From contig CANGYJ010000001.1 in NCBI GenBank assembly GCA_947458455.1, positions 1 to 64,000 on the forward strand: DNA of 64,000 bases. The letters are read 5' to 3'. Source of the DNA: Verrucomicrobiaceae bacterium. Lineage in GTDB: Bacteria; Verrucomicrobiota; Verrucomicrobiia; Verrucomicrobiales; Verrucomicrobiaceae. Both the position numbers and the translations under genes were made by a program. This document shows, in pieces, positions 34,661 through 43,710 of the stretch (within the stretch, counting starts at the first letter, position 1; every line of letters starts with the position of its first letter). The notes under the pieces are model-generated. The model was not told the origin of the DNA and did no database searches. It was given only the letters and a program-made list of their open reading frames with translations.

Positions 34661-37465
34661 ATGAAAAGCCCCCTGCGAGCTTCTCTCCCCGCTCTATTTA
34701 CTTTTGCCCTCACCTCCTCCGTCTTCGCGGTGGATTTCGTGAAGGACGTGCAGCCCATCTTCGAAGCCCAATGCCTCGAATGCCACAACCCCAACAAGGT
34801 CAAAGGCAAGCTGCTCATGGACACCGCCGCGAACCTCCTCAAGGGCGGTGAAACCGGTGCAGGCCTCGTGGCTGGCCAGCCTGACAAGAGCCTCGTCGTC
34901 GAGCGCCTCGTGCTTCCGAAGGATCACGACGACATCATGCCTCCCAAAGGTGGCCCGCTAGCCGCGAACGAGATCGCCACGATCAAACAATGGATCGCCG
35001 AAGGCGCTAAATGGCCTGATGGCATCGCCCTGCGCTACAAATCCCCCGAGGAACTCAAAGCCCTCGCCGATCTCCAGGCCAAGCTGCCGACTCTGAAGCG
35101 TCTTGAAATCCTACCCGAGAAGTTTTCCCTCGAAACCAAGCGTGATAGCCATCGCGTGATCGTTTTCGCCACCTTCCAGGATGCCACCACGAAGGATGTC
35201 TCCGGCCTGTGCGACCTGAAAGTGGTCAATCCAAAAATCGCCTCTCTCAGCGGCCTCGATTTGAAGCCTGTGGCGGATGCTGGAGCCACCGAACTCACCG
35301 CCACGCTCGGCGGACAGACCGTGAAGGCTCAGATCCAAGTCAAAGGTGGTCAGCAAGACCGCGCCATCTCCTTCCGCCTCGATTGCATGCCTGTGTTCAT
35401 GCGTGGTGGTTGCAATCAAGGTGGCTGCCACGGTGCCGCTCGCGGCAAAGATGGCTTCCGCACCTCTCTCTTCGGCATGGACCCCGCCGGTGACTTCATC
35501 CGTATCACCCGCGAGATGCCCGGCCGCCGACTGAACCTTGCCATTCCCGAGGAAAGCGCCCTCATCGAAAAAGCCGTCGGTGCCGTGCCGCACTCTGGTA
35601 ACCAGTGCTTTGAGCCCGATTCCAGCTACAACAAGACGCTCATCGAATGGATTTCCAGCGGCGCACCAGACGACAAACCTGATGTGGCCAAATGCACCGG
35701 CATCGAAGTGTATCCGAAGCAGATCGTCATCGAAGGCAAAAACGCCACCCAGCAGATCACTGTCCGCGCCACCTACTCCGACGGCTCCGACCGCGATGTG
35801 ACGAACCTGGCGTTGTTCATGTCCAACAACGATCCGACCGCTGCCATCAGCAAAGATGGCCTCGTGACTTCCGGGGATCGCGGCGCGGCCTTCATGCTCG
35901 CCCGTTTCGATGTTTATAGCACCGTCTCCCAAGTGCTCGTCATTCCTGACAAGCTGCAATACACCCGCCCGGTGCTCGCTGAGGCCAATTACATCGACTC
36001 GCACGTCAACGAGAAGCTCCACAAGCTCCGCATCATCCCCTCCGATGTCTGCACCGATCAGGAATTCATCCGCCGCCTCTACATTGATGTGGCCGGTATC
36101 TACCCGAGCGCCGATGAGACACGCAAATTCCTCGCCGACACCAGCCCCACGAAGCGTGATGCTCTCGTGGACGCCTTGCTGGAGCGCAAAGAATTCACCG
36201 AAATGTGGGTGATGAAGTTCGCCGAGCTCCTCCAGATCCGCTCCGCCATCAACAACAACGTGCCTCCGTTCTACAAGAACGCGCTGCTTTACTACAACTG
36301 GCTCAGCGACCGCATCGGACGCAATGTCCCGCTCAACGAGATCGTCATCGAACTCCTCGCCTCCACGGGCGGCACGGTGAGCAATCCTCCGGTGAATTTC
36401 TACCAGACGGAGCTCGATCAGCTCAAGCTCACCGAAAACGTCGCTCAGGTCTTCATGGGCATGCGCATTCAGTGCGCCCAATGCCACAACCATCCCTTCG
36501 ATCGCTGGACGATGAGCGATTACTACGGCTTCAAGGCCTTCTTCAGCCAGATCGGTCGCAAGCAGACCGATGACCCGCAGGAAGTCATCATCTACAACAG
36601 CAAGGGCGGCGAATCCCGTCACTTCCTCACCCAGGCTGTCATGAAGCCCAAATTCCTCGGTGGTGAGGAGCCTGAGATCAAACCCGGCGAGGACCGGCGC
36701 AAGGTGCTGGCCGAATGGCTGGCTTCGCCACGCAATCCCTACTTCGCCAGCAACATCTCGAACATTATCTGGGCGCACTTCACTGGCGTTGGCGTAGTGG
36801 AGCCCGTGGATGACGTTCGTGTATCGAATCCTCCCTCGAATCCTGAGTTGATTGATTCGATGGCTCAGAAGCTCACCGAATATAAATACGACTTCCGCAA
36901 GCTCGTGCGCGACATCTGCGTCTCCAAGACCTACCAGCGCAGCACGAAGGTCAACGAGACCAACGCGGGCGATAAGCGCAATTTCTCCCATGCCCAGGTC
37001 CGCCGTGTGCGTGCTGAGGTGCTGCTCGATGCCATTTCGCAGATCACCGATACGCCAAACAAATTCCAAGGCCTTCCTCTCGGTGCTCGCGCCGTGCAGA
37101 TCGCCGATGGAGCCACCTCCACCTACTTCCTCACCACCTTCGGCCGTGCGAAACGCGAGTCCGTTTGCTCCTGTGAAGTCAAAATGGAGCCCACGCTGTC
37201 CCAGGCCCTCCACCTCATGAACGGCGATGCCGTGAATGACCGCATCAAGCAGGGCCGTGTCGTCGCCAAGATGATCCAGGAGAAAAAATCCGATCGCGAG
37301 ATCACCGAGGATCTTTTCCTCCGCGTCTTTGGCCGAATGCCCGTCGAGAAAGAATGGACCGCCGTTCAACAGGCCGTCGCCAATGCCCCGGATGCACGCC
37401 AAGCCGCCTTTGAAGACCTCTTCTGGGCGCTGCTGAACTCGAAGGAGTTCTTCTTCAATCATTGA
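34661..37465 (+). CDS. PSCyt1 / Ig-like / DUF1549 / DUF1553 exported protein
   Basis: The protein has 934 residues from the ATG at 34661, with a signal peptide (MKSPLRASLPALFTFALTSSVFA). It carries a planctomycete-type cytochrome domain (PSCyt1) with heme site CLECH (Cys38, Cys41, His42), and a second segment with an unusual CNQGGCH spacing (Cys251, Cys256, His257). A BIG2-like Ig segment (PKQIVIEGKNATQQITV) precedes DUF1549 (about 450-660, with a third site CAQCH at 605-609) and DUF1553 (about 690-930). The family is typical of Planctomycetes and Verrucomicrobia and thought to act in periplasmic electron transfer or polysaccharide use. The usual DUF1501 partner gene is missing downstream. 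A bidirectional-looking terminator follows. Confidence 0.9.
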   Translation: MKSPLRASLPALFTFALTSSVFAVDFVKDVQPIFEAQCLECHNPNKVKGKLLMDTAANLLKGGETGAGLVAGQPDKSLVVERLVLPKDHDDIMPPKGGPLAANEIATIKQWIAEGAKWPDGIALRYKSPEELKALADLQAKLPTLKRLEILPEKFSLETKRDSHRVIVFATFQDATTKDVSGLCDLKVVNPKIASLSGLDLKPVADAGATELTATLGGQTVKAQIQVKGGQQDRAISFRLDCMPVFMRGGCNQGGCHGAARGKDGFRTSLFGMDPAGDFIRITREMPGRRLNLAIPEESALIEKAVGAVPHSGNQCFEPDSSYNKTLIEWISSGAPDDKPDVAKCTGIEVYPKQIVIEGKNATQQITVRATYSDGSDRDVTNLALFMSNNDPTAAISKDGLVTSGDRGAAFMLARFDVYSTVSQVLVIPDKLQYTRPVLAEANYIDSHVNEKLHKLRIIPSDVCTDQEFIRRLYIDVAGIYPSADETRKFLADTSPTKRDALVDALLERKEFTEMWVMKFAELLQIRSAINNNVPPFYKNALLYYNWLSDRIGRNVPLNEIVIELLASTGGTVSNPPVNFYQTELDQLKLTENVAQVFMGMRIQCAQCHNHPFDRWTMSDYYGFKAFFSQIGRKQTDDPQEVIIYNSKGGESRHFLTQAVMKPKFLGGEEPEIKPGEDRRKVLAEWLASPRNPYFASNISNIIWAHFTGVGVVEPVDDVRVSNPPSNPELIDSMAQKLTEYKYDFRKLVRDICVSKTYQRSTKVNETNAGDKRNFSHAQVRRVRAEVLLDAISQITDTPNKFQGLPLGARAVQIADGATSTYFLTTFGRAKRESVCSCEVKMEPTLSQALHLMNGDAVNDRIKQGRVVAKMIQEKKSDREITEDLFLRVFGRMPVEKEWTAVQQAVANAPDARQAAFEDLFWALLNSKEFFFNH

Positions 37466-37501
37466 TGCGTCGCTGAAATCATCTTCGATGCTCGAAACAA
37501 G

Positions 37502-37529
37502 AAGCGGCGGGATCTCCCGCCGCTTTTTT
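37502..37529 (+). terminator. Rho-independent terminator between convergent genes
   Basis: AAGCGGCGGG (37502-37511) pairs with CCCGCCGCTT (37516-37525), followed by a T-run to 37529. It serves the DUF1549/DUF1553 gene and may also stop transcription of the convergent DUF5069 gene. Confidence 0.85.
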
Positions 37530-37541
37530 GTTGGTCAATGA

Positions 37542-38069
37542 TCAGGCAGCTTTCAACTTCACCCACTCGATGATCTTGCGGTCGTCATCGCCAGCGGCCC
37601 AGGTGACGCGGAGAAAGTCAGCCGCGTGGAGCTGATGCTCGCGGAAGAAGGCGCGGTCTCCGCCGCAGCCGAACATGGTATCCGGGTCCATCTCACCGCG
37701 CAGCTTGGCACGAGCTTTGACGATAAGCCGAGGAAGCCAGGGGATGCCGTCGACGGCGGTTGGCTTCGGCGGCAGCTCGGAGGGCGCGACGATTTTACCG
37801 CTGAACTTTTCGGCCATCATGACTTTGAAGTAGTCCCGTCTCACCGAGGCGACGAGCAGGGCGGTTTCGAGTGTCGGCCCTTCATGGCCGTAGCGGCAAT
37901 GGTCATCGACGAAGTCGAAGAATTCCTGCGTCGTATGGCCAATAGAGGTCAGGAAGGCCTTGTCGGCATCCGTGAACCATTTTTCGCCACGAGTATCCCC
38001 CGCGTGATGGAGTTTGGCGCAGCGTTCAAAGAGTGCGCGGAAGGTGCTGTCCCAGTTTTGTTCGTTCAT
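37542..38069 (-). CDS. DUF5069 family protein
   Basis: The protein has 175 residues without a signal peptide. The C-terminal region matches DUF5069 in pattern: LPRLIVKARAKLRGEMDPD, FGCGGDRAFFREHQLHAADF and WVK near the end. The N-terminal part is helical with a His/Cys-containing DDHCRYGHEG turn. These are small cytoplasmic proteins of unknown role. It ends the minus-strand run after the permease pair, ten bases beyond the histidine-rich gene. Confidence 0.7.
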   Translation of the reverse strand: MNEQNWDSTFRALFERCAKLHHAGDTRGEKWFTDADKAFLTSIGHTTQEFFDFVDDHCRYGHEGPTLETALLVASVRRDYFKVMMAEKFSGKIVAPSELPPKPTAVDGIPWLPRLIVKARAKLRGEMDPDTMFGCGGDRAFFREHQLHAADFLRVTWAAGDDDRKIIEWVKLKAA

Positions 38070-38079
38070 GCGGAGTGGA

Positions 38080-39336
38080 TCAGTAAATCATCGCGTTATC
38101 AGGCGCGGTGGTTTCTTCGACTTTGGTGACTTCGAGAAGGGGCACGGTTTGATCACCTTCCTTTTTGTAGCTGATCTTGCCGGTGACCTTCACCCAGGTC
38201 ATGTCTTTGAACTCGGGGGCTTTCTTGCCGAAGTCGATGGGCACCGAGAAGGGGCGGGCATCGGCGGCGCAGCACTGAACCAGCATGCGGAAGATGCGCA
38301 TGCGGTGGCCATCGGTGTTGTTGACCTTTTCAGGGAGCACCTGGGCGGTCGTTTCGACCATCTGGCCGGTGAGCACCTTCTGCACTTCGAGATCGCCGCC
38401 GGTGTAGTAGATCTCAGGCACTTCGAGGAGGAAGTGGCCTTCCTTGTTTTGCGGCACCTGTTTTTTTAGGTCTTCGAGGGAGAAGGTGCCGTAGCTCTTG
38501 GCTTCGACGGGTGGTTTGGGGGCGTTTGCGGCATTCGGTGGCTCGCCGGGTTTGGTGGGAGGCGGCGGGGTGCCGGGAATGGGCGGGGCTTTGCTATCGG
38601 TGGAGGGCGCGGCAGCGATGGTGGCGGGCGGCAGGGACGTGGGAGTGACGGCGGGTTCGCCACGCTTGGCGGTGGGAGCTGTGGGCGTTTTGTTTTTGAG
38701 CGAGAACTGCTCAGCGCGGGAGGTATCGGCGTAGTTCGGATTGTAGAGGCCCTTGTTCATCACCGCGCTCGGGCTGTAACGATCCGGCGTGAGCACGGCG
38801 GCGAGGGAAAGCGGCACGATGAGGATGAAAAGCGCCACCAAGCGGCCCGTCCATCCGCTTTCTTCGAGAATGCCGTGGGTGTGACCGTGATCCTCGTGGC
38901 TGTGATCGTGATCGCAGCAGCCGTGGGCATGCTCATGATCATGGGAATGATCGTGGCCGCATTTGGAATGATCGTGATCGTGAGAGTGATCGTGGCCACA
39001 GCCGCCTTCCTTGTGGCTATGCTCGTGCTTAGGCTCGTGGCTGTGATCATGTCCGCAGCAGCCCTCTTTGTGAGCCTGGCCGTGGTCGTGATCGTGGTCA
39101 TCATGCGAGTGATCGTGACCTTCGCAGCCGATGTCCTCGGCATTCATGGTGAGGAGATTGAAGAGAGCCAGCACGCCGAGGCCGATGCCAGCGGCCAGCA
39201 CCATCGGACGAAAGATGCCATCCGGTGGCAGGTAGGCCATGATGCGGCCGGTGACGTGGAAAAAGAGCATCACTCCGCCCCAAAGCAGGAGGGTGGCGAC
39301 GCTGAGCAGGTGAAGGAGAGTGCGAGTGCCGGACAT
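38080..39336 (-). CDS. TIGR03943-type permease partner with histidine-rich metal-binding loop
   Basis: The protein has 418 residues. Three membrane helices lie at about 7-26, 43-62 and 163-182. The loop from 73 to 155 has 30 His among about 80 residues, including four GHDHSH units and several Cys (CCGHDHSH, GGCGHDHSH). After a Pro-rich linker (about 215-285) the C-terminal domain holds the conserved VQCCAADARPFSVPIDFG segment of the TIGR03943 family. That family accompanies PF03773 permeases, and such a gene lies 28 bases upstream. The loop would bind zinc, nickel or cobalt. A metal-transport role is inferred. Confidence 0.85.
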   Translation of the reverse strand: MSGTRTLLHLLSVATLLLWGGVMLFFHVTGRIMAYLPPDGIFRPMVLAAGIGLGVLALFNLLTMNAEDIGCEGHDHSHDDHDHDHGQAHKEGCCGHDHSHEPKHEHSHKEGGCGHDHSHDHDHSKCGHDHSHDHEHAHGCCDHDHSHEDHGHTHGILEESGWTGRLVALFILIVPLSLAAVLTPDRYSPSAVMNKGLYNPNYADTSRAEQFSLKNKTPTAPTAKRGEPAVTPTSLPPATIAAAPSTDSKAPPIPGTPPPPTKPGEPPNAANAPKPPVEAKSYGTFSLEDLKKQVPQNKEGHFLLEVPEIYYTGGDLEVQKVLTGQMVETTAQVLPEKVNNTDGHRMRIFRMLVQCCAADARPFSVPIDFGKKAPEFKDMTWVKVTGKISYKKEGDQTVPLLEVTKVEETTAPDNAMIY

Positions 39337-39364
39337 AGCGAGGAAGAGGTGAGAAGTGGCGGTG

Positions 39365-40345
39365 CTATTTGGTGGCGAGACTTTGAATGAGGTTCATCCA
39401 CGGCACGGCGAGACCGCCGATGAGAACAAAAAGGCCGATGAGGAAGCCGAGGACGACCTTCCGCTTGAAGACGCCAGAGTACATGAAGAGCAGTTTGATG
39501 TCCATCATGGGGCCGAAGACCAGGAAGGCGAGCTTTGCGGCCATGCTGAAGGAGGCCATGGGCGCGGCGATGAAGGCATCCGAGGTGCTGCACAGGCTGA
39601 GCACCATCGCCAGGCCCATGATGCAGGGCAGGGCGAGCACATCACTCTGCGCAATCGTATCGAGGATGGCCTGATCCACGCGGGTGTTGAAGACGGAGGT
39701 GATGACCACGCCGATGGCGAAGTACATGCCCGTATCGAGGAAGTCACGCATGGCGGTGCGCATGGCGTGGACGAGCTTGCCATTGAAGGAGGCTTTGGGC
39801 GCTGCGTGACCCGTTTGGGCGGCGGCGTTGGCGGTGTCGATTTGAGCGGCGATCTTCTCGCGGAGGATTTGCGAGGGTTTAAACCGGATGAAGATCAAAC
39901 CAACGATCACGGCCACCACATAGCCGAGGGAGAGACGGGCAATCGTCATCGTGGCATTGCCGGGCGTGTCCCAGGACCAGTTTTGGAATTCTTTGAAGGC
40001 GGTCAGTGTGCTGATGGCCACGATGGGGTTCACGATCGGGGCGGAAAGCATGTAAGTCACCGCGCAGGAGACGGGCAGGCCCTTTTGAACCAGGCGACGG
40101 ATTACCGGCACGATGGCGCATTCGCACACGGGAAAGACGAGACCGAGAAAACCAGCCAGAAAGGTGGAGATCACGCGACTCTTGGGCAGCACCCGCTCCA
40201 GCAGCCGAGCAGGCAGGAAGGCATCAATCATCCCTGAAAGCAGCGTGCCGAGCAGGATGTAAGGTGCCCCCTCGAAAACGATGCTGAGAAAGGCGACAAA
40301 GATGTCGCCCGTGGCGCTGGGATCGGGAAGGGCTGCGAGAGTCAT
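39365..40345 (-). CDS. PF03773 (DUF318) family permease
   Basis: The protein has 326 residues with eight or so membrane helices in two halves. Signature segments are YILLGTLLSGMIDAFLP, FPVCECAIVPVIRRLVQKG and the matching SLCSTSDAFIAAPM in the second half. The paired Cys-containing turns (VCEC, LCSTSD) are characteristic of this family, whose ArsP branch moves organoarsenicals. Paired with the histidine-rich TIGR03943 protein directly downstream, a two-part transporter is likely; the substrate is unknown. Confidence 0.88.
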   Translation of the reverse strand: MTLAALPDPSATGDIFVAFLSIVFEGAPYILLGTLLSGMIDAFLPARLLERVLPKSRVISTFLAGFLGLVFPVCECAIVPVIRRLVQKGLPVSCAVTYMLSAPIVNPIVAISTLTAFKEFQNWSWDTPGNATMTIARLSLGYVVAVIVGLIFIRFKPSQILREKIAAQIDTANAAAQTGHAAPKASFNGKLVHAMRTAMRDFLDTGMYFAIGVVITSVFNTRVDQAILDTIAQSDVLALPCIMGLAMVLSLCSTSDAFIAAPMASFSMAAKLAFLVFGPMMDIKLLFMYSGVFKRKVVLGFLIGLFVLIGGLAVPWMNLIQSLATK

Positions 40346-40469
40346 GGGGTTGGCCTGCTGTAAACGAAGCGAGAGGGATGCTTCAAGCGGGAAACCTGCT
40401 CAGATGTTGTGGGAAGTGCGAAGATATTTCTCTGTTTGAGCCGTCACCAAAGCTGCGCTCCGATGGCGG

Positions 40470-41537
40470 ATGCTTTCCATCACCTTCCTCGCTCTGCTCG
40501 GCACGGTCGTGGGGCTGGCGCTTCATCTGCGCTGGCACCCGCTGCGGCGCGAGTTTTCGGATGCATGGGACTTTTTGCGGCTGCGGCAGCCGCTGGTGCT
40601 GGTGGTGGCGGGGCTGCTGCTTTTGCGAAATGAGGCACCGGCCTTCACCGGCACGGAATTGGAGGATTGGCAAGGTTTGTGGCCTTCGCTGCTCGGGCGG
40701 GCTTTCACGGAGGTGGCGGAGCTTTTTCATGCGCTGCTGCCGCCCTGGCCGCTGGCCTTGGTTTTACCGCCGGGGCTGCTGCTGCTCACGATTCGAGTGT
40801 GGCGCTGGCCGTATCGCTATGGGGAGCGGGTGCCGGTGCCGGAGCAAAAGCTGGTGCTCGTGGGCCTGAGCGTGGCTGGGCTTGTTTGGATGGCCGTGGA
40901 GATCGCCGCCTGGCGCATCACGCTGCCGGAATGGCTCGAATCGGTGAAACTGGCGGGCCGCGTGGTCTTTGCCGCGCTCACCGCCGCAGGCACGCAGGTG
41001 TGGCTGGCCCGACTGGTGATGGCCTGGGAAAGGCCTTCAGATACCGAGGCGGATCGCGATGCCATCACGGCGCTCGAGAGTACCTTTGCCCGCTGGCAAA
41101 GCGTGGTGCTGCTGGGGGCCTTCAATTTACTCTGGATGCTCGGCTGGAGTTGGAGGGAAGGGGACTCACGCCTCGCCACCTGGCTGCTGCCGGAGCTATG
41201 GCTCCTTTTTGCTGCGCTGCCGTTGTGCGTGGCGCTGGCCGGAGGTCAGACACGTTTCTGGATGGCCGGAGCGATGGCGCTGAAGGTGCTGCTGCGTTCT
41301 CTCCTGGCGATGATCGGCTATCTGCTCACCGCCGTCGTCGCGATGGCGCTCGTGCGCTATGCCACCGACCTCGCGGCGAGTCATTTTTCATCTGGAAACG
41401 CCGTGCTGCGTGAGGTGGCACGCGGGCTGGCCGCATTGGTGCTTGCCATGCTGCGAGGCTGGCTATGTCTAGCGGCCATCTTTGTCATGCTGCGCCACGG
41501 TTTTCCTCGTCCTTCCCCCGCTGCTTCGGCACCCTGA
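40470..41537 (+). CDS. Multi-pass membrane protein of unknown function
   Basis: The protein has 355 residues with about eight hydrophobic helices rich in Leu/Trp/Ala. A short conserved-looking amphipathic part (RPSDTEADRDAITALES) lies mid-way. No catalytic or transport motif is recognised. It precedes the squalene-synthase family gene by 21 bases on the same strand, so the two may share a transcript. It is divergent from the permease gene. Confidence 0.65.
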   Translation: MLSITFLALLGTVVGLALHLRWHPLRREFSDAWDFLRLRQPLVLVVAGLLLLRNEAPAFTGTELEDWQGLWPSLLGRAFTEVAELFHALLPPWPLALVLPPGLLLLTIRVWRWPYRYGERVPVPEQKLVLVGLSVAGLVWMAVEIAAWRITLPEWLESVKLAGRVVFAALTAAGTQVWLARLVMAWERPSDTEADRDAITALESTFARWQSVVLLGAFNLLWMLGWSWREGDSRLATWLLPELWLLFAALPLCVALAGGQTRFWMAGAMALKVLLRSLLAMIGYLLTAVVAMALVRYATDLAASHFSSGNAVLREVARGLAALVLAMLRGWLCLAAIFVMLRHGFPRPSPAASAP

Positions 41538-41558
41538 GTCACGCTCCCACCTTCTTTG

Positions 41559-42410
41559 ATGAACAGCAGCCAGCTTTCCTCCGCCCAGATCGCTCAGAAG
41601 GCGAAATCGAACCTCGCCTTTGCGCTCGGCTGCCTGCCCAAGGAACGCAAACGGGACATGATCACCTTCTACGCCTTCTGCCGCGTCGTCGATGACATCG
41701 CCGACGATCCCGCCGTGAATGAGGAAGATAAAGAGCGAGAGCTTTCTCACTGGAAAAAGTGCGTGCTCGAAGGCACTCCGCCCGGTCATTCCATCCTCGA
41801 TGAAGCGCTCGACCTGCCGAAGAAGTATGGCTTTCCCCGCGCCTGGATGGCGGAGATCATCGAGGGCGTGGCCTCGGACATCACGAAGATCCGCTACCAG
41901 ACCTTCGAGGAACTCCTCGGCTACTGCTACAAGGTCGCCAGCGTCGTGGGCCTCGTCAGCATCGAGATCTTCGGCCACGAGAAAGAGGAGACGCGTGAAT
42001 ACGCCATCCAGCTCGGTTACGCCCTCCAGCTCACCAACATCATTCGCGACGTCGGCCAGGACGCTCGTGATACCGGTCGCATCTATCTCCCTCAGGAAGA
42101 CCTCGAAAAGTTCGGCGTCACCGAGACGGATCTACTCTCCGGCATTCCCAGCGAGCGGCTCAATAAACTGCTCGATTTCGAGTATCGCCGCGCCCGCAGT
42201 TACTACAGCGCCGCCCAGAAAGCCCTCCCGCCAGAGGATCGCAAGCACATGGTCGCCTCCGAGATCATGGCCGAGATCTATTCGACCATCCTGGAGAAGC
42301 TCAAGCATCGCCGCTACCCCATCTTCAGCGAACGCGTGAGCCTGCCGAAAGTGCAAAAAGCCTGGATCCTCGGCAAGCACCTGCTGAGGGCCAAAATGGG
42401 CAAGTATTGA
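41559..42410 (+). CDS. Squalene/phytoene synthase family enzyme (HpnD-like)
   Basis: The protein has 283 residues from the ATG at 41559. The two Asp-rich, magnesium-binding motifs are clear: FYAFCRVVDDIADD and QLTNIIRDVGQDARDTGRIYLPQEDL. It condenses two prenyl diphosphates head to head. The sequence around the second motif favours the presqualene/squalene branch (HpnD) over phytoene synthase, but no hopanoid genes are adjacent. IspH, which feeds the same isoprenoid supply, is at the end of the window. Confidence 0.88.
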   Translation: MNSSQLSSAQIAQKAKSNLAFALGCLPKERKRDMITFYAFCRVVDDIADDPAVNEEDKERELSHWKKCVLEGTPPGHSILDEALDLPKKYGFPRAWMAEIIEGVASDITKIRYQTFEELLGYCYKVASVVGLVSIEIFGHEKEETREYAIQLGYALQLTNIIRDVGQDARDTGRIYLPQEDLEKFGVTETDLLSGIPSERLNKLLDFEYRRARSYYSAAQKALPPEDRKHMVASEIMAEIYSTILEKLKHRRYPIFSERVSLPKVQKAWILGKHLLRAKMGKY

Positions 42411-42465
42411 GAAACCCATCTAGTGGGAGAAAAAGCGCAGCGCGGCCCCGTTGTAGCTCGCGCCT

Positions 42466-43710
42466 ATGATCCCACGTTTTTTCCCCGCCACGCTCCTCCT
42501 TGCCTCCACCGCCCTTTTCGCTGCCGATTGGCCGGAGTTTCGCGGACCCGGTGCGCAGGGCCACTCCGATGCCACGAGCCTGCCGCTCATCTGGAGCGCC
42601 ACCTCGCATGTCGCGTGGAAGGCACCCATCGCAGGCATCGGTTGGTCCTCGCCGGTCGTCATCGGTGACCGCATCTTTTTGACCAGCGCCGTCTCGCTCA
42701 GTGGCAAAGAAGAAGCCACGGCCGGTCGCTCCCTGCGGGCGCTTGCCCTCGACGCGGCCACTGGCAAGACCATCTGGGATGTCGAGCTCTTCCAGGCTGC
42801 CTCACCGCGGGCGCATCGCAAAAACAGCCACGCCAGCCCCACGATCATTCATGAGGATGGAAAGCTCTACGTCCACTTCGGCCATCTCGGCACCGCCTGC
42901 CTCAGCGCTGACAACGGCCAGACCGTCTGGGCCACACAAGCACACGCCTACGTCCCCGTGCATGGCAATGGCAGCAGCCCCGTGTTGTTTGAAGACCTGC
43001 TCATCTTCTCCGCCGATGCCGAGACCGATCCGAAGGTCATCGCCCTCGACAAAACCACCGGCCAGCAGCGCTGGGCCTTTGCCCGACAGTCCGGTGCCAA
43101 AAAGAAGTTCTCCTTTTGCACCCCGCTCCTCATCGACGTGAAGGGCCAGAAGCAACTCATCACCCCCGGCAGCGGTGTGGTGAACGCTTTGAACCCCAAA
43201 GACGGCACCGAGATCTGGCGCTGCGATTATGATCAGGGTTACAGCGTCGTTCCGCGCCCCGTCTATGCCCACGGCATGGTCTTCATCAGCAGCGGCTACG
43301 ACAAGCCCCTCGTCCTCGCCATCAAGGCCGATGGCCAAGGCGATGTCACCGCCACCCACCTCGCCTGGAAGATCGAAAAAGCCGCGCCGCACAATCCCAG
43401 CATGGTCGTCATCGGCGACGAACTCTACTTCATCGCCGACAACGGCCTCCTCAGTTGTGCTGATGCCAAAACCGGCCAGGTCCATTACTCCGAGCGCTGC
43501 ACCGGCCCCGTCTCCGCCTCACTGCTCGCCGCCGATGGCAAGCTCTACATCCAGGATGAAAAAGGCCTCGGCGTCGTCGTGCAGCCCGGCAAGCAGTTCA
43601 AAATCCTCGCTCAGAATGACCTCGGCGAGCGCAGCCTCGCCTCCTACGCCGTCATCGGTTCCGACCTGCTCATCCGCACCGAAGGGAATCTTTACCGCAT
43701 CAAAAAGTGA
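42466..43710 (+). CDS. Exported PQQ-like beta-propeller protein
   Basis: The protein has 414 residues with a signal peptide (MIPRFFPATLLLASTALFAA). It opens with DWPEFRGPGAQG and continues through repeated A-L-D-x-x-T-G-x-x-x-W blades (LDAATGKTIWDVEL, LSADNGQTVWATQA, LDKTTGQQRWAFAR, ALNPKDGTEIWRCD). This is a propeller of the PQQ_2 type, common in secreted Verrucomicrobia/Planctomycete proteins; PQQ itself is probably not bound. It overlaps the next gene by four bases. Confidence 0.88.
   Translation: MIPRFFPATLLLASTALFAADWPEFRGPGAQGHSDATSLPLIWSATSHVAWKAPIAGIGWSSPVVIGDRIFLTSAVSLSGKEEATAGRSLRALALDAATGKTIWDVELFQAASPRAHRKNSHASPTIIHEDGKLYVHFGHLGTACLSADNGQTVWATQAHAYVPVHGNGSSPVLFEDLLIFSADAETDPKVIALDKTTGQQRWAFARQSGAKKKFSFCTPLLIDVKGQKQLITPGSGVVNALNPKDGTEIWRCDYDQGYSVVPRPVYAHGMVFISSGYDKPLVLAIKADGQGDVTATHLAWKIEKAAPHNPSMVVIGDELYFIADNGLLSCADAKTGQVHYSERCTGPVSASLLAADGKLYIQDEKGLGVVVQPGKQFKILAQNDLGERSLASYAVIGSDLLIRTEGNLYRIKK

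Noticed and set aside
35111-37462. A 783-codon minus-strand open frame opposite the DUF1549/DUF1553 gene.
   Set aside because: The plus strand encodes clear CxxCH, DUF1549 and DUF1553 content; the antisense product has no recognisable motif.
38905-39120. A repetitive GATCGTG-rich stretch that looks like a tandem or CRISPR-like repeat.
   Set aside because: It is the DNA of the His/Asp-rich loop (GHDHSH units) of the TIGR03943 protein; spacing is irregular and in codon register.
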